DNA from: JAGQYP01 sp041392305
Lineage (GTDB): Bacteria > Bacteroidota > Bacteroidia > Flavobacteriales_D > Crocinitomicaceae
Assembly (NCBI GenBank): GCA_041392305.1
Contig: JAWKMJ010000009.1
Span: 70,055-134,054, forward strand
Length of the DNA stretch: 64,000 bases
Direction of reading: 5' to 3'
Shown: positions 52,137-61,976 of the stretch, piece after piece
Layout of the letters: the number at the start of each line of letters is the position of its first letter
Position numbering within the stretch: the first letter of the stretch is position 1
Notes under the pieces: generated by a model
The model's input: the letters and a program-made list of their open reading frames with translations, nothing else
Databases searched by the model: none
What the model was told of the DNA's origin: nothing
Program-made: the position numbers and the translations under genes

Positions 52137-52461
52137 AGTTTTTGGACTTCCCCCAAGATAGGGAATTTGAATTTATTCCCTTAAAATCTTTTTCATTTTT
52201 CCGTCCCTTGCATTTTTATCAACTCAGTTACCTTTTTATTCTTATTGAGGAAAATTAAATTTTTCAGTCTAAAAATGGATGACTTTTTATAATAGAATTA
52301 TTAGTGTTAAACTAGTTCTTAATGAATATGAAAACTATAATTTGATCAATCTTTCTTCTCTATTTTCATTTAGCAATCCATAGCTAGGTTTCGGAAATTC
52401 TCAAAATGCACTACCTATCATTTTATGGATTTTTGGAGCATTAATATTTAAAATAAAAAAT
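52137..52461. other. Intergenic region, no gene seen
   Basis: 325 AT-rich bases between divergent genes. I see no reading frame, RNA or repeat I can support. It must hold the promoters of both neighbours; none matches TAnnTTTG fully. Confidence 0.5.
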
Positions 52462-54129
52462 ATGAAGAAAATATTACTTACAAGTGTATTGCTTTCTACA
52501 GCAATAGGTTCATATGCCCAAAATTTTGAATGGGCAAAAAGAATTAGTGGAACTGGAGTCAACTATGGGAATGTCATTAAAACAGATGCTTCAGGAAATG
52601 TGTATGTAGGCGGTTCATTTAATGGGACAGCAGAATTTAACAATGGTGGTAGCTCTTACGAATTAACTTCGACTGGTAGCGGTGACCTCTTTATTGCTAA
52701 ATATGATGCTTCAGGTAATTTTATATGGGCGCAAAGAGGAGGAATGATTTATGATGATCGCATACAAGACTTAGCTGTAGATGCTGTAGGAAATGTATAT
52801 TTTACGGGTTATGGAGGAATTAATTCAACTGGCACAGAGAGAGCTATGATTGTGGGGTCTCTAAACTCAAGTGGTGTTGAACTATGGAGTCACACCTTCA
52901 CTTCAACTCAAGGTAATACTGGAGGATATGCGATTGATGTGGATGCTAGCGGTCTCAATGTCTATATAGGGGGTAATTTTAACGGAACCGTTGATTTTGA
53001 CCCAAGTACAGGAAGTACATTTAATTTAACGACATCAGGTACTAATGTTAATCGTTTAGATGCTTTTATATTAAAACTTAATACTTCTGGAGTTTTTGCA
53101 GATGTATGGCAATTTGAATGTCCAAGTGGAAATGCCACCGTCAATGGATTAACTTTAGATGCAACAGGAATTGTTTATAGTACAGGTACGTATGGCGGCA
53201 GTGCAATAGATTGTGCCCCAGGGCCAGCAACAGCTAATTTAAACAGCACAGCAATGGAGAATATTTTTGTATCTAAATTAGATGCCAATGGAAATAATAT
53301 TTGGGCTAAACAATTAGGAGCTGGCGGTGCTGCATATGGACGTTCAATTGATGTGGATGCATCAGGTAATGTTTATACAACAGGTGATTTTTTGTTTACT
53401 GCAGATTTTGATCCAGGAACTAACACGGAAAATTTAATAGCAATAGCTACAAATGCCGATGTATTCGTATCTAAGTTAGATGCTAACGGAGACTTTGTAT
53501 GGGCAAAAAGTATGGGAGGACCTGATACTGACAGAGCATTCGACATAAAAGTAGAAGCTTCTGGTAATAATGTATACATCACTGGAATGTTTGAAGGAAC
53601 TGCAGATTTTTATTCAGGACCAGGTCAACAAGATTTAATATCAGCAGGAGCTCAAGACATTTTTGTTCAAAAGTTGGATACTAACGGTGATTTTGTTTGG
53701 GCGTACAATTTAGGTTCAGTTTCAGGAGACATAGGTCGATCAATTGATATAGATGATACAGGAAATATTTACCTTGCAGGAGATTTTACAGCAACTGTTG
53801 ATTTTGATTTTAGCTCAGGGACAGCAAGTCTAAGTTCCGGTGGAAATAGAAGTGTTTATTTTACCAAGTGGAGCCAAAGTCAATCTAATGTAGGTATTTC
53901 AGATATTGAGAAAACAAATTCAATAGTTTGCTATCCAAACCCAACAAATGGTTTGATTCTTTTTGACAAATTAGTGGAGCAAGTAAACGTTTATGAATTA
54001 AATGGTAAGTTGATTCATACTGAGCAAAATGTAAATCGTATGGATTTAAATCATTTATCTAAAGGGATTTACTTGATTCAGATGAGAAATTCAAGTATCT
54101 CCCAAACATCTAGACTTGTAGTAGAATAA
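52462..54129 (+). CDS. T9SS-secreted SBBP-repeat beta-propeller protein
   Basis: 555 residues: a signal peptide (ILLTSVLLSTAIGSYAQ), eight or so SBBP-like repeats of ~50-60 residues (VYVGGSFNGTAEFNNGG, VYIGGNFNGTVDFDPSTGS, VYTTGDFLFTADFDPGTNT, IYLAGDFTATVDFDFSSGT), and a type IX secretion C-terminal domain, ~475-555 (VCYPNPTNGLI, VNVYELNGKLIHTEQNV, LSKGIYLIQM). It should be exported through the outer membrane by the T9SS and cut or anchored at the surface. The ligand is unknown. A terminator follows. Confidence 0.92.
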   Translation: MKKILLTSVLLSTAIGSYAQNFEWAKRISGTGVNYGNVIKTDASGNVYVGGSFNGTAEFNNGGSSYELTSTGSGDLFIAKYDASGNFIWAQRGGMIYDDRIQDLAVDAVGNVYFTGYGGINSTGTERAMIVGSLNSSGVELWSHTFTSTQGNTGGYAIDVDASGLNVYIGGNFNGTVDFDPSTGSTFNLTTSGTNVNRLDAFILKLNTSGVFADVWQFECPSGNATVNGLTLDATGIVYSTGTYGGSAIDCAPGPATANLNSTAMENIFVSKLDANGNNIWAKQLGAGGAAYGRSIDVDASGNVYTTGDFLFTADFDPGTNTENLIAIATNADVFVSKLDANGDFVWAKSMGGPDTDRAFDIKVEASGNNVYITGMFEGTADFYSGPGQQDLISAGAQDIFVQKLDTNGDFVWAYNLGSVSGDIGRSIDIDDTGNIYLAGDFTATVDFDFSSGTASLSSGGNRSVYFTKWSQSQSNVGISDIEKTNSIVCYPNPTNGLILFDKLVEQVNVYELNGKLIHTEQNVNRMDLNHLSKGIYLIQMRNSSISQTSRLVVE

Positions 54130-54154
54130 GTTTTTCATAACACAATTAGAATTA

Positions 54155-54185
54155 AAGGGCTGTCATTGGGCAGTCCTTTTTTTTT
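54155..54185 (+). terminator. Rho-independent terminator after the T9SS-secreted protein gene
   Basis: AAGGGCTG and CAGTCCTT pair (one G-U) around a short loop (TCATTGGG), followed by nine T residues. Confidence 0.85.
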
Positions 54186-54321
54186 AACAACCTGAGTTAG
54201 GTTTGAAAAGGAGGATAACGTTCCATGTCAGAAATTAAGTATTAGATGAAAATTAAATTCGGAGGTTCGGCATCTAAACTAGGTTTTTTCCCTCTTAGTT
54301 GTTTAAAAATTGCAGTTAGAA

Positions 54322-56079
54322 TTAAATATCAAATTGAATGATCACCCTTGTTCCAGAAACAGAACCATTTATATCGAGGTCTCGAACTTCAATTGAAAGG
54401 TTTTTATTGGAGCTTTCATTAACTAGACTGATTTTTTGATCAATTGCTTTAGTAGAAAACGAATTATGACTAGCAATTTTGGTCCTGTTTATTTTGGAAG
54501 AAGCCTTCCTTCCAATTCCATTGTCTTCGATACAGCACTCAATTCTATGTTTTTCTATTTTCCTAATTGCTAAGGTCAATTTTTTTTCACCCTCCTTGTG
54601 TAATAATCCATGTTTTATGGAATTTTCAATAAATGGCTGGAGTAGCATAACCGGAATTTTATTTTCAAAAATATTAATTGATGAATCACATTCGATTGAG
54701 TACAACAAATTTCCATCAAATCTTAAATTTTCTAACCTTAGATAGATCTCCAGAGCTTCAAGTTCATCTACTAAGAATATTTCTTCGTGCATGCTTTGAT
54801 CAAGATATTTTCTCATTAAATCGGCAAAATCGGCCAAATAACCACTAGCAATTTCCTTTTGATTTGTTAAGATGAACTCCTGAATTGTATTCAAAGCGTT
54901 AAACATGAAGTGAGGATTCATCTGTGATCTAATAGCAGCTATTTTAGATTTATAAAGCTCTTTTTTTAATCGTTGTCTTTCAGATTCTATAATTTTTTGT
55001 CTTTGTTTATTCTGATTTCTTTTCTGAACAAGAAAAGAAATTACCATGGCAGAGAAGAGAATTAAAATTAAAACAAACCACCATTTTTGTGTAAAATGAG
55101 AATCGATTTCAAAATGTAAGTTTTCGACCTTTGAGCTGATACCGTCTTCGTTTATTACATAGACCTGAAAATCATACACGCCAGGGGCTAAATTCGAAAA
55201 CCTTGCAAATGGAGCTTTACTGGATGTACTGCTCCAATTCCCTTCATTTAATCGATATACAAAAATATAATTTCCCTGACTTCTTATAGATGACGAGCTA
55301 AATTCAATGGTAATATTATCCTCACCATAATTAAAATTTAAGTCATTTCTATCAATTGCCTTTTCAAAGAGCTTAATGTTCTCTATCCTTACAATTGGAG
55401 CTACACTATTGAAGCTTTTAAAAGAACTGGGAATTTTTTGCATGTGGTGAGTTCCAATAAGAACAAGTGTATCCCTATTATTATAAAGATTAATTATCTT
55501 TTCAGATAAAACCCCATCTGTTTTATCGAATTTGTCAAGTTTCCAAGTTCGTATATCCAATCGATAAATAATACTGTTATTGGATAAAAAAAGTACAGGA
55601 CCCTCACTGATAATATTTGTAACAGAAAAAGGCAGAAAATATGATTTGAGAACTTTATCATTTCTTATTTCGAGTAATTCGTGTTTTTCTGTAACAAGCC
55701 ATATTGTTCCTTGGTCATCAATAGACAAAGCAGAGGACACGAAAGGTTTATTTTTATTTTTTATTAATTTCGATTTTCCCCAGGTATAATAGTAAAATCC
55801 ATCAAGGTGACTGATATAAAAAGTACTATCCGTCTGTCTAATAAAATGACTTGAATTTACTGTTCTAAGAATTCGAAATGGAAACTCTTCATTGTTTCCC
55901 CATTTTGCACTTAATTTAGCTTTAGTTGCACTTTCCACATGAACTCGACCATAAGTAGAAATTATTGCATCATTCTTATTCAAGAATAATACATCTTTGA
56001 ACCTCTTTGCAGACTCCTTAGATAAATTAGCTTTAAATTGATCAGATTTTGTATTGTATAGCACTTCATTTTCTCCCAA
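54322..56079 (-). CDS. Sensor histidine kinase of LytS type, C-terminal intact part of a broken gene
   Basis: 585 residues remain open. They hold the last propeller blades (~1-240), a Y_Y_Y domain (~245-335; NITIEFSSSSIRSQGNYIFV, FSNLAPGVYDFQVYVI), a membrane helix near 345-365 (WWFVLILILFSAMVISFLVQ), and a LytS/YehU-type kinase: phospho-acceptor SQMNPHFMFNALNTIQEFIL, then VMLLQPFIENSIKHGLLHKE and the ATP loop ECCIEDNGIGRKA. A TAA at 56136-56134, in frame, separates it from the preceding propeller blades, and an intact gene of this class would be ~970 residues, about the size of the whole 54322-57230 stretch. Hence probably a pseudogene. Confidence 0.85.
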   Translation of the reverse strand: MGENEVLYNTKSDQFKANLSKESAKRFKDVLFLNKNDAIISTYGRVHVESATKAKLSAKWGNNEEFPFRILRTVNSSHFIRQTDSTFYISHLDGFYYYTWGKSKLIKNKNKPFVSSALSIDDQGTIWLVTEKHELLEIRNDKVLKSYFLPFSVTNIISEGPVLFLSNNSIIYRLDIRTWKLDKFDKTDGVLSEKIINLYNNRDTLVLIGTHHMQKIPSSFKSFNSVAPIVRIENIKLFEKAIDRNDLNFNYGEDNITIEFSSSSIRSQGNYIFVYRLNEGNWSSTSSKAPFARFSNLAPGVYDFQVYVINEDGISSKVENLHFEIDSHFTQKWWFVLILILFSAMVISFLVQKRNQNKQRQKIIESERQRLKKELYKSKIAAIRSQMNPHFMFNALNTIQEFILTNQKEIASGYLADFADLMRKYLDQSMHEEIFLVDELEALEIYLRLENLRFDGNLLYSIECDSSINIFENKIPVMLLQPFIENSIKHGLLHKEGEKKLTLAIRKIEKHRIECCIEDNGIGRKASSKINRTKIASHNSFSTKAIDQKISLVNESSNKNLSIEVRDLDINGSVSGTRVIIQFDI

Positions 56080-57230
56080 AATATAAATACAACTATTTAA
56101 TGGATTGAATACAATTTTTTTAAGTACTCCACTTTAAACTTCATATGGTTTTATATCATTCGTTTGATGAAAATTTGTAAGGTTGGATTTATCATTCATG
56201 AAATATAAATTACCTTCTAGATCCCAGCATGTGGAAATAATTCTACTATCTGAAAGTGAAGTATTTCTTAATTTTTGTCGGAATAATAAAAATGCCATTA
56301 TTTAAAGTTGCTACCCACCAATTATTTTCTTTGTCTATCAGTAACTTAGATACGCTTGATGATGAAAACTGAATATCACTTAGATTTCCTCCTGAAAAAT
56401 TATCATACTCATAAAAACCTCTTTTAGATAAAGCATAAACTGATTCACTATCAGTATTAAATTGATTGATTTTGAACCCTATGAAAGATTTCTTGATGTC
56501 TGTTGCTTTATTTTACCTTTAGAAATAATATACAATTCTGTTTGTTTTTCATAAGACCGAAAGAAATAAATTCATTATTTTTTACTAACAATTGATATTT
56601 GCTTGAATGTAATGGTAAATATTGCTTAGCTAATAAACTTACTTTTTCAGTATTGGATTCAAGTGAATAAAAGTGAAAAAGGTGATGTCTCTTTTCGGAA
56701 TCAAGACTATACTTACCGCAATTAAAAATTGATTGTCATTTATAATTCCGCATGCAATTTTACCGCCTCCAAGAGTATCTAAACTTTCTTTTTCTTGAGT
56801 GAACACATTTAATTTATTCAATGCTGTTCCATTTTTTTCTATGTAATAAACATTGGGATAATCTGTAAAATACTCTGAAACAAAATTTTGATCTGAACAG
56901 ATTTAACTCCGACATGTATGGAATCATTCTCTATAAAGAGTTGTCCTCTAAAGTTTGAATACCAAATTCTTCCATCTGTATCTTCACTTAATATTGGTAC
57001 ATGACTTTGAATAGTTTTCATCAAAATAAAATGTAAAATCAATTCCATTAAATTTTACCAACCCTTCATCTGTTCCGAACCAAAGGTATCCGTTTACTAT
57101 CTTGAAAAAGATCATAGACTGTTGTTACATCGAAGTCGTATAGATCATTGAAACTATAATTATTATAATCACCAGGATGAACAAAAAATAGGAGAGAGGA
57201 ATACGAGCAATAATAAATCGAGCGTTTCAA
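56080..57230 (-). pseudogene. Degraded N-terminal propeller region of the sensor kinase
   Basis: Propeller-blade sequence is recognisable on the minus strand but in changing frames. Near the start it reads DVTTVYDLFQDS, then, one frame over, YLWFGTDEGLVKFNGI, typical of two-component regulator propellers. A block from ~56500 to 56285 reads FNTDSESVYALSKRGFYEYD and ends NNWWVATLNNGIFIIP; a shift near 56275-56295 leads to RQKLRNTSLSDSRIISTCWD, which runs to a TAA at 56136. At least three frame changes and one stop are visible. Confidence 0.8.
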
Positions 57231-57234
57231 TTGT

Positions 57235-57620
57235 TTAAATGGATGAGACAAGTTCTAAAAACTCTTCTTTTCTATCCCTTGAAATAGGAATAATATGATT
57301 GTTTTCGAGAATTGCATAGTTGCCATCTCTATTGACATATTGTTTCAAGTACTTGATATTAAAAATATGTGAGCGGTGAGGGCGAAAAAATTCACATTTG
57401 AGTTTATTATATGTTCCAAAATATTTTAGTGGTTTTTGAAACCAAGATACTTCCTTGATTCAAAATATAAAATTTGGTATACATTCCATCTGCTTCCATG
57501 TGAATAATTTCTTCTAAAAGGAATAAATAAGATGCCATCGCTTACAGGCAATCCTATTTTATCAAAGGAATTCGTTTTCAGTGATTTTCTTAATTCGTGA
57601 ATTTTTCACTTACTTCAAGT
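57235..57620 (-). pseudogene. Degraded LytTR DNA-binding domain of the response regulator
   Basis: After the receiver (57621-57986) ends KKTKK-stop, a LytTR domain continues in three frame blocks: KIGLPVSDGILFIPF, then EEIIHMEADGMYTKFYILNQ, then FGTYNKLKCEFFRPHRSHIF and RDRKEEFLELVSSI-stop at 57237-57235. The distance from receiver start to this stop, 752 bases, is not a multiple of three, in agreement with net frameshift. Together they make a ~250-residue LytR-type regulator. Confidence 0.82.
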
Positions 57621-57986
57621 CTATTTTTTTGTCTTTTTAACTCTTTCTACTACGTCTAACACCTTAGGAGGACGTATTGGTTTCAATAAATAATCAATGG
57701 CATTCATTTCAAAGGCCTGAATAGCATATTGACTATAGGCCGTTGTAAAAACGATTTCAAATGTAATCTCCTCTTTTTTAAAATAGTTTAAAAGATCCGT
57801 GCCAGGTTGCTTAGGCATTTCAATATCAAGAAAAACAAGTTGAGGTTCAATTTCTCTTATGGCATTGACTCCTTCTTCCAGATTAGAAGCAGTATAAATC
57901 TCTGTTTCTTTGTGTCCAGCTTCTTTTAGAACGTTAACTAACAAACTTCTTGCTTTTGACTCGTCATCAATTATCAATATCTTCAT
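57621..57986 (-). CDS. Response regulator receiver domain, truncated from a LytTR regulator
   Basis: 121 residues, the receiver only: KILIIDDESKARSLLVNVLK with the acidic pair, the phospho-acceptor Asp in QLVFLDIEMPKQPGTD, the Thr/Ala region IVFTTAYSQYAIQAFEMNAI and DYLLKPIRPPKVLD. It looks intact on its own, and standalone receivers exist, but the directly following sequence is a frameshifted LytTR domain (57235-57620) and the kinase beside it is broken as well, so the gene is probably a remnant. Confidence 0.85.
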   Translation of the reverse strand: MKILIIDDESKARSLLVNVLKEAGHKETEIYTASNLEEGVNAIREIEPQLVFLDIEMPKQPGTDLLNYFKKEEITFEIVFTTAYSQYAIQAFEMNAIDYLLKPIRPPKVLDVVERVKKTKK

Positions 57987-58172
57987 GCTTTTCTATTCAA
58001 AAGAGTATTTGAAAATAGAGGAAAAAAAGCAATTAATTGCATTTAACTTCTGAAACAACGTTCTCAATTTTTAAAAAGTGAGGTGCATTTCTTTCGCTTT
58101 TCTGTTTTTATTTTAAGTGGGATCAAAGTGTATAATTGTGAATCTATGCTTACCAACCTTTCGGCTTTTTAC

Positions 58173-58907
58173 TCAATTCCCTTTTATGTTCTTAGAAGAA
58201 ATCAATTGTCTTATTACACCTTGGTCATTACAAATCGATTTTTCAAAATCATCAAAATTCCCATAATTATTCGGCGAGTCCTTTATTTGATCGTAAACAA
58301 AGGATTTGTCTTTCTGAGGATAGATAATAATTGTTTCGCCAAACCTTAAATCAAAAAGTTTCATATTTAAGAGCAACACAGAAAAGCCATCGGGACTTGA
58401 GGTAAATACCCAATCCAATTCATTATTTGTTACTTTAACTAATCCTTGAGCTGTTAAATAGGGATAATTTCGAGAATCCACCAAGGTAGTTTCTTCCGCA
58501 TTTTTATCGTTGGTTAAAATGAGTAGAGTAAGCTTGTCAACTATTTTATCACTTTCCGAGTTTTCATATTCCCCAATTCTAACTCCCTTAAAAATGAACG
58601 AGTCCACTTCAATTGTAAACGGAATACTGGATACCGCGTAGTCATATTTAGCTACAGGAAAAGGAGATTTATTTAAAGGGTAATTTTGAAAGATTTCAGA
58701 AAATTTAGAGTAGGTTTCAATGTCTTGATCCAACAATTCTAAATCCCATTCCGCGCTATCTAGATGTTGAGCAGCACGATGGTTTAATTTTTCAAAGTCC
58801 CATTTAGGTGAGTTTGTCTCTTTTGCATCCGAATTCGTGTTTTTGCTTTCTTGGCAGGAAGCAAGAAGAAGGATGAAAGACAAGTAAAACAGTGTTTTTC
58901 GACTCAT
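58173..58907 (-). CDS. Lipoprotein of unknown function
   Basis: 244 residues from the ATG at 58907, which begins a lipoprotein signal (MSRKTLFYLSFILLLASCQE, Cys18); a longer frame to 59033 lacks a reason and would overlap the TPR gene's end. The mature part starts with a Thr/Asp/Lys-rich spacer and continues with alpha/beta sequence (DKIVDKLTLLILTNDKNAEE, LDWVFTSSPDGFSVLLLNMK). I do not recognise the family. It is downstream of the TPR gene on the same strand. Confidence 0.7.
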   Translation of the reverse strand: MSRKTLFYLSFILLLASCQESKNTNSDAKETNSPKWDFEKLNHRAAQHLDSAEWDLELLDQDIETYSKFSEIFQNYPLNKSPFPVAKYDYAVSSIPFTIEVDSFIFKGVRIGEYENSESDKIVDKLTLLILTNDKNAEETTLVDSRNYPYLTAQGLVKVTNNELDWVFTSSPDGFSVLLLNMKLFDLRFGETIIIYPQKDKSFVYDQIKDSPNNYGNFDDFEKSICNDQGVIRQLISSKNIKGN

Positions 58908-58968
58908 TTTATTGAACGTTCTAGCACAGCCAGTTTTAATTGGTTTTAGGGTTTGACCTGAGCTTTTT

Positions 58969-59427
58969 TTACCTTTTCCACCAAGGTTTTTTCTTAGGTG
59001 GAGCTGTGTCAATACGTGTCTTAAGAAATTCAATGTATTTTGGATCGTCGTCAGAGAAAATTTCTTCCCCTTTCAAGGCATAGGCTCTGGTTAGCTCATC
59101 TGCTGCACGATCTAGATTTCCAATTTCAAATTGACATTGGCCAAGTCGCATATGAATAAATGGGTTTCCAATTGCACCTGGACAGTGCATTGCATTGGAA
59201 AGATTATCAACACCTGCTTGAAAATCATTAGCTAGAAAATTAGCATCACCAATAGCGGTTAAAATCCAGGTTGTTGTATCCCAATCTGTTTTTGGTTCAG
59301 GCACTAAATCAAATGCCCGCCAATAGTTTTCTAATGCAGAACTAAAGTTCCCGTTTTCGGCTAAGCTATCACCCTTAGCACATAAGTCTTGAATTTCTGA
59401 ATACGTTTTGTCGTCTAATTCTATCAT
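58969..59427 (-). CDS. Small cytoplasmic tetratricopeptide repeat protein
   Basis: 152 residues with about three TPRs: AENGNFSSALENYWRAFDLV, ANDFQAGVDNLSNAMHCP and EIGNLDRAADELTRAYAL, then a Lys/Pro/Trp-rich end (APPKKKPWWKR). There is no signal peptide. Such small TPR proteins are found scattered in bacteria with no clear role; the basic aromatic tail is common in them. It is upstream of the lipoprotein gene at 58173 by 61 bases and probably co-transcribed. Confidence 0.8.
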   Translation of the reverse strand: MIELDDKTYSEIQDLCAKGDSLAENGNFSSALENYWRAFDLVPEPKTDWDTTTWILTAIGDANFLANDFQAGVDNLSNAMHCPGAIGNPFIHMRLGQCQFEIGNLDRAADELTRAYALKGEEIFSDDDPKYIEFLKTRIDTAPPKKKPWWKR

Positions 59428-59468
59428 TTTAATTTATTTTAATTGCTTTAACGTTCCACAGCTACGAA

Positions 59469-59508
59469 AGGTAGGGCTTTTTATCGAGAATGATTGCTAG
59501 CCCTATCT
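59469..59508. other. Inverted repeat in the promoter region upstream of the TPR gene
   Basis: AGGTAGGGCT and AGCCCTATCT form a ten-pair stem (one G-U) around a 20-base loop, about 40 bases upstream of the TPR start on the minus strand. It could be an operator or an attenuator for either neighbour. Confidence 0.4.
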
Positions 59509-59635
59509 TGTATAGGTGCTTTTAGGTGCAGTCAAAGGAGTATAAATCCTGTAATTAATATTTACAAGCCATTTACAAATTTGATCTTTTGTATATCCTG
59601 ACTCAGATTCAGTTCAAGAATGTTAAAATTCGGCA

Positions 59636-59914
59636 CTAAGTACTGACCGTTAAAGAATAAAAAAGAGAGTGATACGAATTCATTGTTCCCATGACTCCTA
59701 CTTCGCTATGCGTTCCTTCTATAGACTCAACAGTGATCTCGTTATCGCACATAGAGAAATGCACTACAACATAATCTTGGAAGTTTTCATGTAATTCCAC
59801 CTGGATTAGATCCAGGATCATTTTCTCTGAGATTTCATTTCGAAGCGTTGGCTTTTGATTGAAAATTTGCACTGTTGAACTCATTAATAACATACTAAGT
59901 AAAATTGTTTTCAT
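59636..59914 (-). CDS. Small secreted protein of unknown function
   Basis: 92 residues beginning with a likely signal peptide (MKTILLSMLLMSSTVQIFNQ). The rest is MILDLIQVELHENFQDYVVV and HFSMCDNEITVESIEGTHSE. I do not recognise the family, though short secreted Bacteroidota proteins often have this layout. The C-terminus (YHSLFYSLTVST) lacks the amphipathic strand that would be expected, and it could be truncated. Confidence 0.5.
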   Translation of the reverse strand: MKTILLSMLLMSSTVQIFNQKPTLRNEISEKMILDLIQVELHENFQDYVVVHFSMCDNEITVESIEGTHSEVGVMGTMNSYHSLFYSLTVST

Positions 59915-60071
59915 CGTTTTTATTTTTTTGTACTGATGCTTTTTTGCTCAGCTGGTTACAAGGCAAAAGTAGGTTGGGCTTTCCCCCCAGAAGTTTGGAA
60001 TTTCATTGAAGGAGTTCGGGGTTATAAAATGGAACCTAATTTTTTCTTATTTTTGAGCAACCATCAATGAA

Positions 60072-61850
60072 TTGAGTCAAGACTTATCCATAGCGGTATT
60101 ACCTTTTAAGAACATGAGTTCCAATGCAGAGAATGAATATTTCTGCGATGGTATAACAGAAGAGATTATCAATGCGCTGGCTAAGATTAACTCATTAAAG
60201 GTGACGTCCAGAACATCTTCTTTTCACTTTAAAGACAAAGAGTTGCCAATTTCAGAGATCGCCGCATCCTTAGGTGTTACCACCATTTTAGAAGGAAGTG
60301 TACGATTAGCAGGTGATGTCGTAAGAATAACAGCTCAGCTGATCCAAGCCGAAGAAGATTTCCATTTCTGGTCAGAAACGTGGGACAGAAGACTGGAGAA
60401 TATATTCGAAGTGCAGGATGAAGTGAGTCTGGCCATTGCGGATAAGATCCGTGAAAACTTCGGTCACTTTGAGATGGAAGATCATTTGGTTCAAAAGCAA
60501 ACAGAGAGCATCAGTGCCTATGAATACTCGTTAATAGCGAAGTTTCACAAGAATAAATGGAATCCGGATGATTGCAAGATCGCGGAGGAGTACTTCAAGA
60601 AGAGTCTGGATCTGGATTCTAAACATGTAGCGTCGATTATCGGCTTAGCCGATGTCTACAGCTTTCTTGGAATGATCGGAATTCTTCCCTTTCAGGAAGC
60701 CTGGATGAAATGTAATACGTTGATCGATGAGGCACTTGAGCTTGATCCAAACAATGCAGAAGCGTATTACCAAAAAGGTCACAGCGCTTTCTTTACAGAA
60801 TGTGATTATACAAAGGCATTGAATCACGCAATGAAGGCTGTTCGACTTAAACCTAATTACGCTGAAGCTCATCAGTTGTTGTCTTTCCTTTATGTATTAG
60901 CAGGAAACACGGCTAAGGCGAAAGAGCATTTAGATTTAGCCTTAGGAATAGATCCATTATCGCAAGAGACCTTATTCTTTAAGGCGTACTTCGATTACAT
61001 GACAGAGAATTATACAGCGTCCTTTGATCAATTAACCAGCTGTCTGGAGGTCAATCCGAAGAATATACCCGCACATGCAGTCATGACCCTGTGTTTACTT
61101 AAGCTTGGGAAGTATGATGAAGTTCTTGGCTACTTTGACGGCCTGGACGCACATGTGTCAACGGGAGAACGATTAGGTGCCCTCGCCCTCGCCTATGCTT
61201 TTAAGAAGGATGGTGCGAATACAGAGAAGTATATGGACTTGCTCCGAGAAGATGCCAAATCCCCGGACGGATTTACGTCTGATTCCTACCTCTTTATTCT
61301 GTATGCTGTAACAGACGAAATTGATAAAGCTTTTGAATGGGTAGAATCAGCTATTAAGAATAAGTCTACGCTATTGATGTTGCGTTATCCTGATCCAATC
61401 GTCGATTCTTTAAAGGCGGATGAGCGTTATGCGAAGTATCACAAGGAGATCTTCAAAACAGAAGTCAAAGAAGTGACCAAATCAACGAAAAAGGCATTAT
61501 TGGGTGATACAGCAGCTGCAGAATATCGCGCTAAGCTGATAGAACATATTGAAGAAGAAGAAGCATACCTCGATCCGGCCCTCACCTTGCGTTCACTGGC
61601 AGAACAAATAGACATTCATCCGAATAAACTTTCCTGGTTAATTAATGAGATGCAGGAACAGAACTTCAATCAGTTTATCAACAAATACCGCATTGAGCAC
61701 TTTAAGAAGCTAGCTGTTGATCCTGAGAATTCACAATACAGTATTCTTGGTTTAGCTTACGACAGTGGATTTAATTCCAAAACAGTATTCAATACCTACT
61801 TTAAAGAGAGTACAGGACAATCTCCAAAAGCCTGGATCGACGCTCAATAA
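60072..61850 (+). CDS. TolB/FlgO-like - TPR - AraC one-component regulator
   Basis: 592 residues from a TTG at 60072; an in-frame stop at 60054-60056 leaves no earlier ATG, and it is followed directly by the usual family start (LSIAVLPFKNMSS). Residues ~5-115 resemble the TolB/FlgO-like domain (FCDGITEEIINALAKINSLK, VTTILEGSVRLAGDVVRITA), ~150-420 are TPRs (PNNAEAYYQKGHSAFFTECD, PNYAEAHQLLSFLYVLAGNT), and the last ~100 form an AraC helix-turn-helix (LRSLAEQIDIHPNKLSWLIN, AYDSGFNSKTVFNTYF). No membrane helix is seen. It probably controls the two genes that follow. Codon use and base composition look richer in G+C than upstream. Confidence 0.88.
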   Translation: MSQDLSIAVLPFKNMSSNAENEYFCDGITEEIINALAKINSLKVTSRTSSFHFKDKELPISEIAASLGVTTILEGSVRLAGDVVRITAQLIQAEEDFHFWSETWDRRLENIFEVQDEVSLAIADKIRENFGHFEMEDHLVQKQTESISAYEYSLIAKFHKNKWNPDDCKIAEEYFKKSLDLDSKHVASIIGLADVYSFLGMIGILPFQEAWMKCNTLIDEALELDPNNAEAYYQKGHSAFFTECDYTKALNHAMKAVRLKPNYAEAHQLLSFLYVLAGNTAKAKEHLDLALGIDPLSQETLFFKAYFDYMTENYTASFDQLTSCLEVNPKNIPAHAVMTLCLLKLGKYDEVLGYFDGLDAHVSTGERLGALALAYAFKKDGANTEKYMDLLREDAKSPDGFTSDSYLFILYAVTDEIDKAFEWVESAIKNKSTLLMLRYPDPIVDSLKADERYAKYHKEIFKTEVKEVTKSTKKALLGDTAAAEYRAKLIEHIEEEEAYLDPALTLRSLAEQIDIHPNKLSWLINEMQEQNFNQFINKYRIEHFKKLAVDPENSQYSILGLAYDSGFNSKTVFNTYFKESTGQSPKAWIDAQ

Positions 61851-61946
61851 GCACAATTTTTTCCTGATTTGACATCAAAAAGGTTCTGATTTATAATCTG
61901 GAACCACACGCTCTTGATTCAGAACGTTTTAGTGATTCGACTGCCC

Positions 61947-61954
61947 TAGATTTG
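61947..61954 (+). promoter_or_regulatory. Candidate -7 element for the oxidoreductase operon
   Basis: TAGATTTG matches TAnnTTTG, ending 22 bases before the ATG at 61977 (or 25 before the ATG at 61980). No proper -33 was found. Confidence 0.5.
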
Positions 61955-61976
61955 GTCTCGAATAACAAAAATACAA

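Noticed and set aside
56639..57251. Three short minus-strand frames treated as separate genes
   Set aside because: They are frameshifted pieces of the sensor kinase propeller and are described as one pseudogene.
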